A stretch of 64,000 nucleotides of DNA from Uranotaenia lowii (GCF_029784155.1 NC_073692.1:430075324-430139323); one strand, 5' to 3'. Counted from the stretch's first letter, positions 12,154-24,116 are shown. Notes: generated from the sequence alone by a model not told the origin. Numbers and translations are program-made.

Positions 12154-13180
12154 TTAGACAAAAAATTAGAATTTCACTACGTTGGGGTCTACCTGGTCAC
12201 CATTTTCTCCCAAACACCTCCTGAACAACATGGACAGTATGCAAAGAGATGTCAGTTGAATATCATGGCCAAAAATGATCGATTGTGAAAGTTTATCAAA
12301 GCAAATTTGTAAGTGGTTATATATTTTGTTGTGCCATTTTTTTTTATTTTTATTTGGTCATAAGGTCATCAAATTTTAGAATTCCACAAAAACTTGCAAG
12401 GTGTATGATGTTGTTTATGGAGTTTATAAATATGCATTGAACAAATAAGAACATCAATTTTTCAACCCTAAAGTAGGTATTAAAGCTTGATTTGATTTTG
12501 GTGAGAAGTGGTCTTAAAGTTTTGCCCGTCACTGTATATACTTATTTCCGAGTTCATATACACGCATCCTTTGGAAAAATTCATATTGAATATCGAAATA
12601 TATGTCACTGTTCAACATAAATTTTAAACGGTATTTTTTTCAATGATAACATTTAAAATTTAATACAGTTTTCTGAAGAACTTTTCGCCGAGCTTGTACG
12701 TCTGTTAAATGTGTATCTGTGTATCTGTATAGTTAAATAATATCAGTTTTATTCTAATGACATCAGTAAACAGGTTTAAAACCATTATTTTTAGTCTTGT
12801 AAATTTTGTCACTCATTAAACTTAAGAAAAAATCTGAAATTGTTTATTATCCTTTTCATTGAAAATTGGATTTCGTGCAATGTTATGCAGTCGCAGTTAT
12901 CCGTACAAAGGTTGACTGAAAAGCGGTTAGCGTGTAGTTCTACGACAGATTTTACCAGGGTGAGTCAGTAGGGTGGGTGCATATTGAGGAAAAGTAGGCA
13001 AGGGGTACCAAAAGTTTCTCATTGGTGGGGGGTGGAGACGGAGCGTTTTTTGACAGCGAATTGTTCGTCTACCATGCCTACGATTACGATTGCCTGTCAT
13101 TGGTATTCCTGATGGACGATTCCGTGCATTGGTATAAGAACACACCTAAAGCTTTACCCGCCTTGGATTTTACTCTGATT
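12154..13180. other. Intergenic, transposon remnant
   Basis: No gene. Near 12505-12534 a TTTTGCCCGTCACTG motif resembles TTTTGCCGGTCACTG at 24490-24508. Both read like one end of a Tc1/mariner-type terminal repeat, but I see no clean partner end here. Confidence 0.4.
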
Positions 13181-13602
13181 CAGGGATGCCAAGTGTTGAG
13201 GATGAAAAATCTGGGCAATTTGTAAAAAAAGTCTTTGTATGTCTGTGCACAAAGAAAATCACAAATTTGATACCAAAATTTTTGCGATGCGTGGGGAGGG
13301 GGGGGGGGGGGGTTTGTTTTGTATTCTGGTTATTTTCTAGTGAGAACTATATAACAAACAGTGTTTCCTACCACGTACCATGCCAATTTTATTTAAAAAT
13401 TAGTGAAATACCAGTGTAACATGCGAGTTTTTAAGTATAACCCGGCACTTAAGCATCATATCCGGCACATGAATATTGATTTCATCATTTAATTTCGAAA
13501 GTCTGTAAAATCTGGACATTCTTAGGAAAAATCTGGGCAAAATCTGGACGAAAGTTCAAAAGTCTGTGTTTTACAGACAAATCTGGGCACCTGGCAACCT
13601 AG
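13181..13602. mobile_element. hAT-like MITE, 422 bp, 8-bp target duplication
   Basis: The left end reads CAGGGATGCCAAGTG; the right end, inverted, reads CTAGGTTGCCAGGTG. Flanks are CTCTGATT (13173-13180) and CTCTGATC (13603-13610), an 8-bp duplication with one mismatch, which is the hAT size. A run of about 18 G lies inside near 13294-13312. Related left-end sequence occurs at about 15358 and 57888. Confidence 0.65.
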
Positions 13603-14254
13603 CTCTGATCGCACAAATGTACGAATTCGCCAGGGTTGCTAGCGAACCGGGAAAACCGGAAAAACCGGGAAAAACTTTGGAATTTCATCGTGCCACCGGG
13701 AAACCGGGAAAAAACCGGGAATTTCGACACCTCACCGGGAAAATTGTCATGTTTGAAATTGTTTACGGAATTTCAAAAATACTTTTAAAATTATTTCTAA
13801 ATTTAAGAGTAGTTTTTGACAATCACGATATAGATTTATCTCATAAACGTTTATTTTCGTTTATTATAGTGTTTTCGTTTATTGGCAGTGGCAACCTAGT
13901 TACCCACGAGTTTTGCCCTAACTGCTGTTATTATGTTCGGTTATTAATTCAGAAGTCCACTAGTTTTGCCCGAGATTTGAACCTCAAGCAGGCGGTTGCA
14001 CCCCGTAAAAGTTGTCAGTGTTGGGGGTAAGCATAAGGGTGAGTATAGCAACCATATATTTGCATCGTCCCGGGTAACGATTCTGTTTGTTTATTCAGAA
14101 AAAGTTTTGCCCCGCGCGATGCGAGATAAACGAAAACGGCATTAGTAAACAATAAAGTTTTAACGCGTTTTTATCTTATTTTGAAGCAATATGCCATAAT
14201 ATACAAAATTAATAATGAAACTATTATCGACAAAACTAAATGCAAAACTAACTA

Positions 14255-14764
14255 CAGTCGAACCTGGACAAGTGAGAGTCAAAGGACTTTTTTGTTTTTT
14301 TTTTGTTTATTTGTGACACTTTACCAACGCTTTGGCATTCGTGTCAAAGTCAAAGGACTGAACATTTTTTTCTCGCTCAAAGAGGTTTCTAACTTAACCA
14401 GGTGCTCTATAATTGAGGGTCTACAACATACAAATGCATTTAAGTGGTCTAGAAATGCCACTTAACAATGTGTATTTGATAAATATCCACTGATTTATAA
14501 GAAACCAGTTGAAGCGGCAGTTCGAAGTTTTCTCGAGTGAGTTTCAATATGGAACTATGGATATTTTTTTCATTGATAATAATTTTGGTACCAAAACTTG
14601 ACTACAAAAGTGATATTTTTCTAATTTCCTTGGTCTAGTCAGCGAAACGACTCTAAATTATAGATGTTTTACACTCTCACTTAAAGAGGTTTTGTGCTTT
14701 AAAAGCTTGGGACTTGGTGTTTTCTCTCACTTATAGAGGTTTCTCGCTTATACGGGTTCTACTG
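14255..14764. mobile_element. Nested MITE with CAGTCGAACC / GGTTCTACTG ends
   Basis: The left end CAGTCGAACCTGGACAAGTG and the right end, inverted, CAGTAGAACCCGTATAAGCG match as imperfect terminal repeats, and further GAGAGTC/CTCTCAC-type pairs follow inside. It is about 510 bp long, sits in the CAGGGTTGC element, and is itself interrupted by a tail-only retro-insertion (14289-14347), giving three levels of nesting. Confidence 0.6.
14289..14347 (-). mobile_element. Tail-only SINE/LINE micro-insertion with 12-bp target duplication
   Basis: The T-run plus about 42-base tail is identical to the one at 4572-4623 through GGCATTCGTGTCA. It is flanked by AGTCAAAGGACT at 14277-14288 and 14348-14359. 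Orientation is minus. It resembles the 3' end of the full-length SINE at 34738-34935 (shared GAATGCCA and a CAAAC tail). Confidence 0.85.
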
Positions 14765-15264
14765 TTCCAGTTTTAGTTTAAGTTCGGAATGATTCAGTGT
14801 TCGATATACATATTTCATAAAATTATTTTATGCAAATAGCAAATAATTTGGCAGTTTGAGACGTTTTTAGGCAGAGTTACATCTCTTTTTCACCAGAAAA
14901 AGTTATCGTATGGTGTACTGTGGACGTTTCCTACGCTGAAATATATGTCTTATGTAAAAATTGTATCGAAAACAAGCTCCTGTCGAAATGTGAGGTCTCT
15001 ACCCTAATACAAAATAGAATCTTAAATTCTTACAAACAAACAACAAATCTTACAAACAGTTAGAAGTTTGAGGCCCGTAACAAAGATTTTTTTCATTCAA
15101 CATGATTTTATATTAAAAAACAAGTATAATAAATAGGAAAATCATCATTTATAACCGGGAAAAAACCTGGGAAAAACCGGGAAAAACCTTGGAATTTCAA
15201 AACGAAAAATCGCTAGCAACCCTGATTCGCACAAATTTCGCAGTAATGAGTACGCAGTCCAATC

Positions 15265-15822
15265 CATGATGGTGGTCTCACATGCCAAATCGCACGTTCA
15301 GCCATATTTAAAAAAGTTTTGACAGCTGGCTGAAGTGTTTACGAAAAATACGTCCAGGGATGCCAGGTGTTTGAGATAAAAAAAAATCAGAGAAATTTGG
15401 AAAAATAAAGTCTATGTATGCCTGTACACAAGCTTATCGTAGACCAAAGATCAAAAGATGATTTGAGTATTCAATGAATTTATTCTGGATCTTCTGGAGT
15501 AGCGATGGCAACAGACGGGGGTCCTCCTGAAGCAGCTGTTTCCAGCCCGGAACTCAGCCGGAAGATTTTTTTCGCTTCTTGGGATTATATTTGCAAAAAT
15601 CAAGGCGAAATCTTTGAAAAACAAAAACAAAAAATTGTCTGAACAATATCTGATGATATCTATGATGATTGGCAAAACTCCGTGTTTTGCATCCAGCATC
15701 CAGCATGCAAGCATCCAACCAACAGCCAACTGTCAAATTTCGGCTGTGTTTCGTCCACACCACTGCATCCAAACCTCGTCTACTTTTTCCCAAAGTGAGA
15801 CCACCATACTAGATTCATCATG
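15265..15822. mobile_element. hAT-like MITE with CATGATGG ends, 558 bp
   Basis: The ends CATGATGGTGGTCTC and, inverted, CATGATGAATCTAG (followed by TATGGTGGTCTC) are related terminal repeats. GTCCAATC lies directly outside both ends (15257-15264 and 15823-15830), an exact 8-bp target duplication. Blocks such as GGCAACAGACGGGGGTCCTC are shared with the larger relative at 57785-59814. No coding capacity. Confidence 0.8.
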
Positions 15823-15846
15823 GTCCAATCTAGTGCGCTGCGGTTA

Positions 15847-15996
15847 ATATTGTGAATTTTAATGAAATTTTTAGAAACGTCGCTGGTGAACTGGCAACAA
15901 AACACGGACTTCCGACAATCTAATACTTCACTTTTCTTTGTCGGAAGTCGGAAGTCCGGACTTCCGAAGAAAATATTAGTTCTGGCACTATTATAT
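15847..15996 (+). repeat. CTTCCGA-palindrome repeat, copy 1
   Basis: About 150 bp. It runs from TTTTTAGAAACGTCGCTGG through GGCAACAAAACACGGACTTC and CTAATACTTCACTTTTC to the internal palindrome TCGGAAGTCCGGACTTCCGA, ending in TTAGTTCTGGCACTATTAT. All copies of this family in the window lie between 15.8 and 24.1 kb. Confidence 0.8.
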
Positions 15997-17163
15997 AAAT
16001 ATATATATTAAAACGGTGTTCAAATCTCTACCGTTTGGTAGAGGTGGTGTTTATTGGTGTTTAAGGGTGCTTAATCGGAATAGCGCACGGCACCCTTTCA
16101 AATAAACGAATATCAAATCAAATCATTGGTGTTCATTAAGTACAGAAGGATTGCACACATTTAAAGTGAATTTTTCTAAAAGTATACATTATTGCTACAA
16201 AAAAATGTGAATTTTTTACATCTCCAATCAGCTGGCCATTTTAAATTATTTATATTTAAGGTAAAAGCACTATATAGTTAACACTAGTTAACAATTTAAC
16301 CCCCAAAAAACAGTTGAAAATATTAACAAAAATTAGTGTGCTACTATCAAAGCATTTATGTACTTCCTCTGTTAAGAAATGCTTGGAGAAATTCTGGCTC
16401 AAAAAGCCACAGTCAGAGAAACAAGAACTTATGCTCAAATTTTGGCATGTTTTTCACTGGATGAAGTAAAAAGACTTTTTTGATTAATATAAAAATGGGA
16501 TAAATAATATTAAAATTTAATGAAAATGTTATGACTATTTGATAGGCCTCTTTTGGTGATTTCGGAAGAAACTGCTATTTTCACCATCCATGTTTGTCTT
16601 CAAATTTTGCAAATAAAAGTTTAATCATAGGTATATATTTGGCAAATTATCCCTTAATGTATACATACATACATACATTTCCAATGTTAACGTGTTCAAT
16701 AATTGGAAGACTGTCTGTTCAGTACTACAATCATCGAGTTCGGTAATTGTGACAAAAACAATTTTGAATAGAAGGGCTTCATTGATGGTTATAAATCATA
16801 TTTCTACCAAAAACATCGATTCGAAAAGAAATTGGATCTCGTGTCATTCATATTGTCATTCCTTGAATTAAAATCTATCGTTTCTGGCTCATAAACAGCA
16901 AAGATTTCGTCTCGTGATGAAAATATTGCCCCATAAAGTTCAAGTGACTCGAAAAAATGCTGATGGCTTTCAGTTCGGTCTGGTCGAATCCCGACCATAT
17001 GATATTCAAATCCGGAGGAAGATAGTGATAGTATTTTCAATGTATTTAGTGTTATCCGAGGAGCTCCTTCTCCCATAACCTCGTACTAACTTGGATAAGC
17101 AGGGTTCTAACCTATCGAAAGAGTACTTCATATTTTGATAATTTCACAATGATTTTTGTTTTA
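15997..17163. other. Intergenic, no gene seen
   Basis: AT-rich non-coding DNA with a short TACA microsatellite (about 16662-16678). No gene or clean transposon end recognised. Confidence 0.5.
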
Positions 17164-17555
17164 TTGTGCATTGAAATAAATATAATTTTTAAAACTGTCG
17201 TTGGTGAACTGACAGCAGAACACATACTACCGACAATCTAGTACGTCATTTTTCTTGTCTGCAAGAAATGGACGTCGGGTTCATATTATGGCGCCAGCAC
17301 TAAATTTTACTTCGGAAGTCCGGACTTCCGACTTTCGAAAACTTCCGAGAAAGAAAAGTGAAGTACTAGATTGTCGGAAGTTTGTTTAGTTGCCAATTCA
17401 CCGACAGCGACGTTTCTAAATTTTTTATTGAAATTCACAATACAAGATCACCATATTCACCGAATGAGAATTAAGTACTAGATTATCGGAAGTCTGTATT
17501 TAGCTGTCAGTTCAGCAGCGACGTTTCTAAAAAAAATTACTTAAATGCACAATGA
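17164..17555. repeat. CTTCCGA-palindrome repeats, head-to-head partial copies
   Basis: A diverged + copy (about 17164-17285) meets a minus copy (about 17287-17440) that begins GCGCCAGCACTAAATTTTAC and contains the GGAAGTCCGGACTTCC palindrome. A third, partial minus copy follows (about 17462-17555). The arrangement makes an imperfect inverted repeat of about 270 bp. Confidence 0.7.
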
Positions 17556-20500
17556 ACCCGAAGGATAGGGATAGTGTTTCAATGTATTTCGAGGTGTATC
17601 CTAGGTTTCACTGAATATTTTGAGGTAAGGATAAGTGAGGTCCTACTGTATTGTGATGTTAATTGATTTGTGTTTTACTGGTGTCCAATATATCTGATAC
17701 GTGTTCAGTAGCTAGTGCTTCAAACATAGATTAGGCATAGTTATTGATGATTTTTCGAAAACTTTCCATGTTGATCAATATTAACCCCGGTGATCAAAGT
17801 AATTCCAGTTTAGGATAACTAATTTACCAGTGAACAAATGGCATCTTCATTCAACATTAAAAAAAAAGAACGGAAGAGTTAGGTTTCCAAGCTTGAATTG
17901 TAAATTCAGTGTATTTTTATTGGTTCCGAAGAGAAAAAAAAAATCGGAAAAGTCAAGACGTTTTTTTCGCTCTCCCTGTCGTTTTTCTTTGGTTTTCCAG
18001 GCATTGAAGAAGTTCCCATGCCGTTGTAAAGATGAGAAGGTGCAAAAGAGTCAGTGCAGACGAAGTCGTCGGCTGTTATGTTGTGGGTGTGCATGAAATG
18101 CGATAGCAGCAGTGGTGGTAGTGAATGAGCGCAGGGCGGGCATCTGTAGCGGAGCGGAAGAGTGGAAGAAGCTTGCTCGTTGGCTTGGATGAAGTGCAAT
18201 TCAGTGAGATCTGATTGTTTCTTTCTCTTGATGTCATCATGCTTCCCGACCGAGGTTTGGACGGTCATGTCTACCATTTTCTACCTACCTACCCGGCAGG
18301 GAAAAATAATCAACCACAGCTCCCAGCACAGTAGGCGCTGTCTTACGAATGCTGGCGACGACGACTGCTTGAGATGAGTGTGTAGTGTATAGGTATGAGA
18401 AGAAGACGACGCAGCAGGCACAGGATTCATCGAATGTTTCGGCATGGTGGATTCTACATGTGCATATGCTCAGCTAATGTTGGGTTTGATGGTTTGTTCC
18501 GTCGTGCTGCTTACGCTGTAGTGGTTTGAGCACTGCTTGTAGGTTGTGTTTGTGAGTGCGGATTTTTTTAGGTACAGCTAGGTTTGTAACCTGCTGCCTA
18601 AAGAGGCAGCTTGGGTGGATTGTAGCAGCATTCGATTTTATTTGTACATGTTCGACGGAGTGTAGTTTTAGTACGAGTTAGTTTTGGGTCGTCTGTTACG
18701 CGGAGCATAGCATAGCAGGCTGTGTTGTCACCAGATTTGAACTTTGAGTTAGATAGACGGCGGGTAATGTGATACCGATTCACAAGTGACTGACTGGGGA
18801 TTTAGTATGTGTGTTCCACTGAAAGCGACAAAACGTGATTGATCTTTGCATGTTTTCTCTTCGATTTATTGGTGAAATTGGAATAACATTGGTAGCGGTC
18901 CTGATTTGCTACGCAGCATATTAATCTGAAGTGAGTTTATTTTGAAAAATTATACGTTGTACTATTGAAATGAACAACGAGTGGTCTAATACTTGGTGAG
19001 GTTTTGTCGGCATATTAACGTACCGTGGTATTCGTAAAGCCATGTATATGATGAGGTATATGTATGAAAAAGCCGCTAAGGCTAGAGGTGCAGAAAAACG
19101 AAAATGTGCTTTGTATAGAAAACTTGGTAAAAGGAAACCGAGTACAGAGACCCCAAAATGAATCGTGTTTAGGACGTCTCTTCACGTACACTGCTCTGCT
19201 GATCTGAAGCGTATTAATGTGTGACATGCCACGCTTGTGTAAAGAAGAAGGAAAGCGATGAGCATGAAGAAGTGCTAAGCAGACACTTGTGTGTAGTATT
19301 TATATTTAAAATATTTTTGTTTCAATAATGCATTTGCCATTCTTCTTTAGTTGGGTTCATGTTCATGTTAAGTGAAATCAATAATTATGGCGAGTGCTGT
19401 CTATCGGAATTTTTATTTGCAGTGTGAATACTGGTAGTAGTAGATTAACTTTTTTTTAAACTCATTCCTACATCAGATTTCGTGCTTTAAAAGTGATCTG
19501 GTAATTTTGCAGGTATATTGCTTAGTGTTTTATTTTTCATGCAAAAAAAAAAATGTACATACATAGTTCTACATAAATATGCTAAACGCTACTATATACC
19601 GAAAGTAGAAAAAAAGCAATAAGTGTGCGTGTAATTTTTTTCTGCCACAAGCAATGAAAAGTCAACGAAATTAGATTTGTACATAAATTTAATGTATGCC
19701 AAAAATTGCTACTGAAAACCGACAACGACAGCAGCCAATCACAAGCAAACAAAATGTTAAAAAAATGAACACCACCGCACAGCAGCAGGAAAAAAATGGC
19801 ACCAGAGGAGCGGGTTGAGCTTCTCGTGAAATATATATATCGCAGGGTAGAAAGTGTAATTTTGGCTACCTACCCAAAACATGGATAAAATTTTAACGTT
19901 TATTCTTGGGACAAATCTCGATTAAAACATTGGTTTTAAATATTGTTAATGTCAGAATTTCAATAAACTAATGAAAAAATGGTAAAGGATAGGGGGATGA
20001 AATCCAAGTATGCTTTGTTAATTCCGTTGAATAACTCGTTCCCAAGGCTACTTACGATTCATGTAGCGCACTTCCCGATCACAAGAGAAAAACTAAATTA
20101 TATCAAACTTAGATATTTCGATATTGATTATTTTCTATGAATAGGAGTTATAATTCAGTACTCGTATGATGTTAAAATACTCATCAAAAAATCTATGCGA
20201 TCATAGAAGATAGCATAGTTTGATATTGAGCAGAATAAAACCTTACTCATCAAGATATGAATGCTTCGAGTAGGCTAGTTGAATGTCAATAATCTGCATG
20301 ATTCTGTAAAAGCACTAATACTGCTCCAATTTCGATTTCCCAACAGAAAATCATTTTTTTTTAAATCTGTTGAACGAAACTTGTTGTAGTCTGGATTGGA
20401 CCGTTCAATTCGATGTCCGTGTTTCATGAATATTTGTATGCATATCAAAATAACGTTCAATTATAATATTTTATACCTAGTTGTCTTTATCGTTGAAAAT

Positions 20501-20582
20501 GAATTCTTCCCCATTCAACTATGTCAATCAAAATAAGACAATCACGATTGAAGAAACTTAAAAACTTTAAGGAACATAATAT
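17556..20582. other. Intergenic or psq upstream intron; GC-richer non-repeat segment
   Basis: No protein gene that I can support. About 17880-19260 is visibly less AT-rich than its surroundings and carries no recognisable repeat; it includes CAG/GTG-rich and splice-site-like sequence of the sort found in insect 5' leaders and enhancers. Since the BTB exons of psq are not in view, alternative 5' exons or regulatory DNA of psq are possible here. This is inference from composition and position only. Confidence 0.35.
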
Positions 20583-20880
20583 AATAGCGCCAGCACTAAA
20601 TTTTACTTCGGAAGTCTGAACTTCCGACTTCCGAAAGACTAGCTTAGCTTAGATTGATCGACTACTCACATCCACCTTAAGTCATTGAACCCGAAATGCC
20701 ACTTAAAACTATTACTGAAACTGATTTGATTAAACTGAAACTGATTAATACGTTGTCTGAACTTCCGACTTCCGAAAGACTTCCGACAAAGAAAAGAGAA
20801 GTACTAGATTGTCTGAAGTCTGTGTTTTGTTGCCAGTTCCCCAGCTACGGTTCTAAAATTTTTATTTAAGTTCATAATAT
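20583..20880 (-). repeat. CTTCCGA-palindrome repeat, interrupted minus copy
   Basis: A minus-strand copy starts GCGCCAGCACTAAATTTTAC at about 20588, is broken at 20640 by a 115-bp insertion, and resumes after 20755, ending near 20880. The 26 bases before the insert (20614-20639) are repeated exactly after it (20755-20780). Confidence 0.85.
20640..20754 (+). mobile_element. 115-bp retro-insertion with 26-bp target duplication
   Basis: The insert begins TAGCTTAGCTTAGATTG and contains ACTACTCACATCCACCTTAA and GTCATTGAACCCGAAATG, shared almost exactly with about 52445-52510, just behind the I/Loa-like LINE. The long exact flanking duplication (26 bp) suggests target-primed integration. The internal end carries ACTGAAACTGATT-type short repeats. 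Confidence 0.8.
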
Positions 20881-20996
20881 TAATAACTGGATAAAATATG
20901 AATATCTCATTGAGATATGTTCGAGTTATTATTATGATATGCTCTTCTGATCGGGTTCTCAAATGTTAATGCCACCGGAAATCTTTCAACTATTGT

Positions 20997-21146
20997 GTAT
21001 TTTAATAAAAAATTTTAGAAACGTCGCTGGTGGACTGATAGCTGAACACAGGCCTACGATAATCTTGTACTTCATTTTCCTTTGTCAGAAGTCGGAAGTC
21101 CAAACTTCCGAAGCTAAATTTAGTGCTGACGCGATAATATATTTAA
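20997..21146 (+). repeat. CTTCCGA-palindrome repeat, copy
   Basis: A + strand copy from TTTTAGAAACGTCGCTGG to TTTAGTGCTGACGCGATAAT, with the palindrome weakened to GGAAGTCCAAACTTCC. It is the most diverged of the full copies. Confidence 0.75.
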
Positions 21147-23159
21147 TTCAAGTATGCAATAAAAATAAGTTCAAAGATATCCAGATTGGATAAATTTCAA
21201 ATAAAAAACTTTTAGTACAAAATTATAATCTCGTTGAATTATTGTCATGATCTCCTGATCGGGATAATGTAAATGCGGATAGTTTTATGGTTTTTATAAT
21301 TCCTACTTCAGACGGAAGTCTGTTGTTTTTGGAAGAAAAACCAACCCAATCACATAATATAATTGTTTTGAGTCATTTTACGGACAATACTTGAACTTTT
21401 GCTATTCGTTTGATTTTTCTATCAAATAATTAAAAAAAAATCATTCAGACAGCTTATCTGCTGGGGAGCAACTCCATTTTATGTTCAGTGATCCAAAACC
21501 GCCTTTAGTGTGTCCATTGAATTGTGGATTGGTCATCTTCCCCATCCACCTCCGACGCAGTGCCGCGCCGCACCGTACCATTTCGTTCATGTATCCTCAC
21601 TCTAAATAATCTTCCAATGAAACCATTTCAAGTAAAAAAAAAAATCATTCCCAATTGCTTCTGCTGATGAGCAAAAACGAAAGCAGAAAAAAAGCTTTGA
21701 AAAACTATTTCATATACTTTTTTTCAGTTCGTAGCTCGTTCTCATTCTGTGGTACCATTTGTGTGCGCTGCGCTATCTCTTTTTCACCCTCGCATACCCA
21801 CGAAGCGGCAGCAAGCAATCCAAGAGATGAGAACCGATCGACCGACCCAAGCAAGCAAGCAAGGACCGACGTCGAGGACGCTTATGCACAACACCACTAG
21901 AAACCACCACGTTGCCGGTTGGGTTGGGTTGGGAATAGGGAAAGACGAAGAGAGTTTCCTTTCCCGAACCCGTATATCCTTTTATACACTAAGGCGTTTA
22001 TGATGATGGTGTATTTTTTTCTTGTGTCTTTTTTCTTGAACTTTTTTTTTCTTTAAGGGGGAGTTATGTAAAAAGTTGAAATAAAAATTAAGGGGTGGCA
22101 CTAATCAATACACGAACACAACGTCGTGACGTAGCTGCTGGTGCAAGAAAAAAAAGGAATTTTTTCTCGAACCAGCCCAAGAGATATTTCCTCTATTTCA
22201 CTTTAGTAGTGTATACATCTAGAGCTCCAATTTGCCGATTTTTTTCTTCCTGAACTGCTTGGTTTCTGCCGATCTGGTTCTTATATTAGTGGTACACACG
22301 CTGTCGAGGCACACAAATTCACATCCACCCGATATGGATAGAAAAGGATGGCGAGAGAGTATGTTTCATAAAGTGCTGCCGTTCATATAGTTTGCTCGGG
22401 CAGCTTAACAGAGGCCGATCATGGTGGAGGTTCAAGGCCGGTGAGCTTGAAAGAAATAATTATACTGGAGCTTTGTGAAACCATTGTGGTCCACTGTGTA
22501 CATCGTTGTCGATTTTTTTTTGTGTATTCACAATCCAAACGACTTGGTTGTCCGGTTGACTGGTATCTATCTTCAGCTACCTGTCAACCGAACACTGATA
22601 CGAATGGACTGAACGAACGGCTCTTGGCAACTTTTGAAGCGAATCGATTGCCTGAGTTATGGATACAGGTTTCAGTTCGATTGTGAATCTAATTTTATGA
22701 GGAAAAAGAAAACAGTTTGCAGAAGTTAAGTTACTAAATTTCCATTCCTCAAATTTTCCGAATCATAACAGTCCGCAGATAAATTCAATGTTTGAAAAAG
22801 CAAATCGAAATATGACGCATGATATGAAAATCTATCAGCAAGCAAATAGATAAACATATTAAAAACAATCACACGATGTGCACCTTCGTTCTCACTGGCC
22901 AAAAGTTTGGGATCAGTCTTCTAAATCATGCAGTTTTATTTCAAACGTATCTCTGTTATCAAACATCGTATTATTTATCTGGTAAGCTGATCTGGTAGCT
23001 AATGAGTTAAACTTTCTTTGTTGTGTAGAGTTTTTGGAAAATGTTCCAACTTTAAGCTAAGTTTAAGTCATATGAATTTAACATATACATTTTGGCAAAA
23101 ACATACGAAGAAGGTTTTGCTCACGATCTTTCGAATGAGCTTAAAAGAAATGCATTATT
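21147..23159. other. psq upstream region, GC-richer segment, no gene seen
   Basis: About 21530-22690 is less AT-rich than neighbouring DNA and includes GCCGCGCCGCACC-like stretches and several short ORFs without domains. It may contain 5' leader or regulatory sequence of psq; I cannot identify an exon. The remainder is ordinary AT-rich DNA. Confidence 0.35.
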
Positions 23160-23284
23160 GTGCATTTAAATTAAATTTTTAAAAACGTCGTTGGTTGACT
23201 GACAGCAGATCACAGACTTCCGACTTCATTTTATTCTGCAACAATCCAGTACTTCAAGTCTATCGGAAGTCCGAACTTCCGAAG
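23160..23284 (+). repeat. CTTCCGA-palindrome repeat, copy in tandem
   Basis: A + copy ending in GGAAGTCCGAACTTCC, immediately followed by a second + copy (23285 onward), so two units lie head to tail. Confidence 0.75.
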
Positions 23285-24020
23285 TATTGTGAATTTAAAT
23301 AAAATTTTTAGAACCGTCGCTGGGGCAACAAAACACAGACTCCCGACAATCTAGTACTTCACTTTTCCTTGTCGGAACCCAGCAAACATTTTTGTAGGTA
23401 TATTTCTCAACAACTTTGTTATACGTCTCATATACATTATAGAATAATCGTATGAAACTCGAAAAAGCAGCATTTACCCACCAAAGTGGAGGCAATATAC
23501 GTACATATTTTCAACTTCTGGCTAAAACAATAAGAATTTACGATTTGAGAGATATTCGACACCATATTCATACATACTAAAAGAATGCAAGAGAGCACAA
23601 GTTTTTTCTCTCAATGCATGCGAACCGTTGCCAGCGATAATATTTACTGCCTTTGTTATTGGGTAATTCTTGCAATTACACTATCTGATTTTGTGCAATC
23701 TGTTTGCACTGCTGGTTTTTTGAGAGAACAACAACGCTGTTCTCTCACTAGATCCACGCGGGAGAAAGCAAATGAACGAAATCGTCTTCAAAATCTGCAA
23801 ACATGGCAGACTTTTTATCATATTCGATTTAAACCATTTAATCCGACTTCGAGTAACGATTTTTACGACTTTTTACTTGCGTTAGTTGGAATTACGATTC
23901 GCAGTAACGTTTTTAATGACATGAGTTATCATTTCAATGCGATTTTATATTTGCTGGGAAGTCTTTCGGTAGTCGGAAGTCCGGACTTCCGAAGTAAAAT
24001 TTAGTGCTGGCGCTATTATT
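23285..24020 (+). repeat. CTTCCGA-palindrome repeat split by a MITE
   Basis: The copy runs to GTCGGAA at 23377, is interrupted by the CCCAGCAAAC element (23378-23958), then resumes with GGAAGTCCGGACTTCC and ends GTGCTGGCGCTATTAT near 24020. Confidence 0.8.
23378..23958. mobile_element. MITE with CCCAGCAAAC ends, 581 bp
   Basis: The left end CCCAGCAAACATTTTTG and the right end, inverted, CCCAGCAAATATAAAAT form terminal repeats. It lies inside a CTTCCGA repeat. A relative with CCCAACAAAC ends is at 58320-59169. A 139-codon ORF inside (23585-24004) runs out of the element into flanking repeat and is not a gene. Confidence 0.7.
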
Positions 24021-24023
24021 AAA

Positions 24024-24116
24024 TTAAGTGCTGGCGCGTTATTGTGAATTTTAATAAATATTCTAGAAACGTCGCTGGTGAACTGGCAACAAAACACAGA
24101 CTCCCAACAATTTAGT
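24024..24116 (+). repeat. CTTCCGA-palindrome repeat, 5' fragment
   Basis: Only the first part of the unit is present (AGAAACGTCGCTGG, GGCAACAAAACACAGACTC), directly after the preceding copy. Confidence 0.7.

Larger units (their letters stand above)
13631..15224. mobile_element. Non-autonomous transposon with CAGGGTTGCTAGCG ends, 1.59 kb
   Basis: Terminal inverted repeats CAGGGTTGCTAGCG at 13631 and CGCTAGCAACCCTG ending at 15224 are exact. Just inside both ends are arrays of ACCGGGAAAA-type units (13650-13740 and 15155-15185). ATTCGC flanks both sides (13625-13630 and 15225-15230), so the target duplication may be only 6 bp, or 8 bp with decay. No transposase is encoded. Another MITE (14255-14764) is nested inside. 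Confidence 0.75.

Noticed and set aside
13294..13312. G-run as a possible G-quadruplex regulator
   Set aside because: A plain homopolymer inside a MITE; slippage or sequencing is the simpler explanation.
13566..14030. 154-codon ORF with repeated Lys-Pro-Gly phrases
   Set aside because: It translates the ACCGGGAAAA array at the left end of a transposon.
23585..24004. 139-codon ORF
   Set aside because: Starts in a MITE and ends in flanking CTTCCGA repeat; no coding character.
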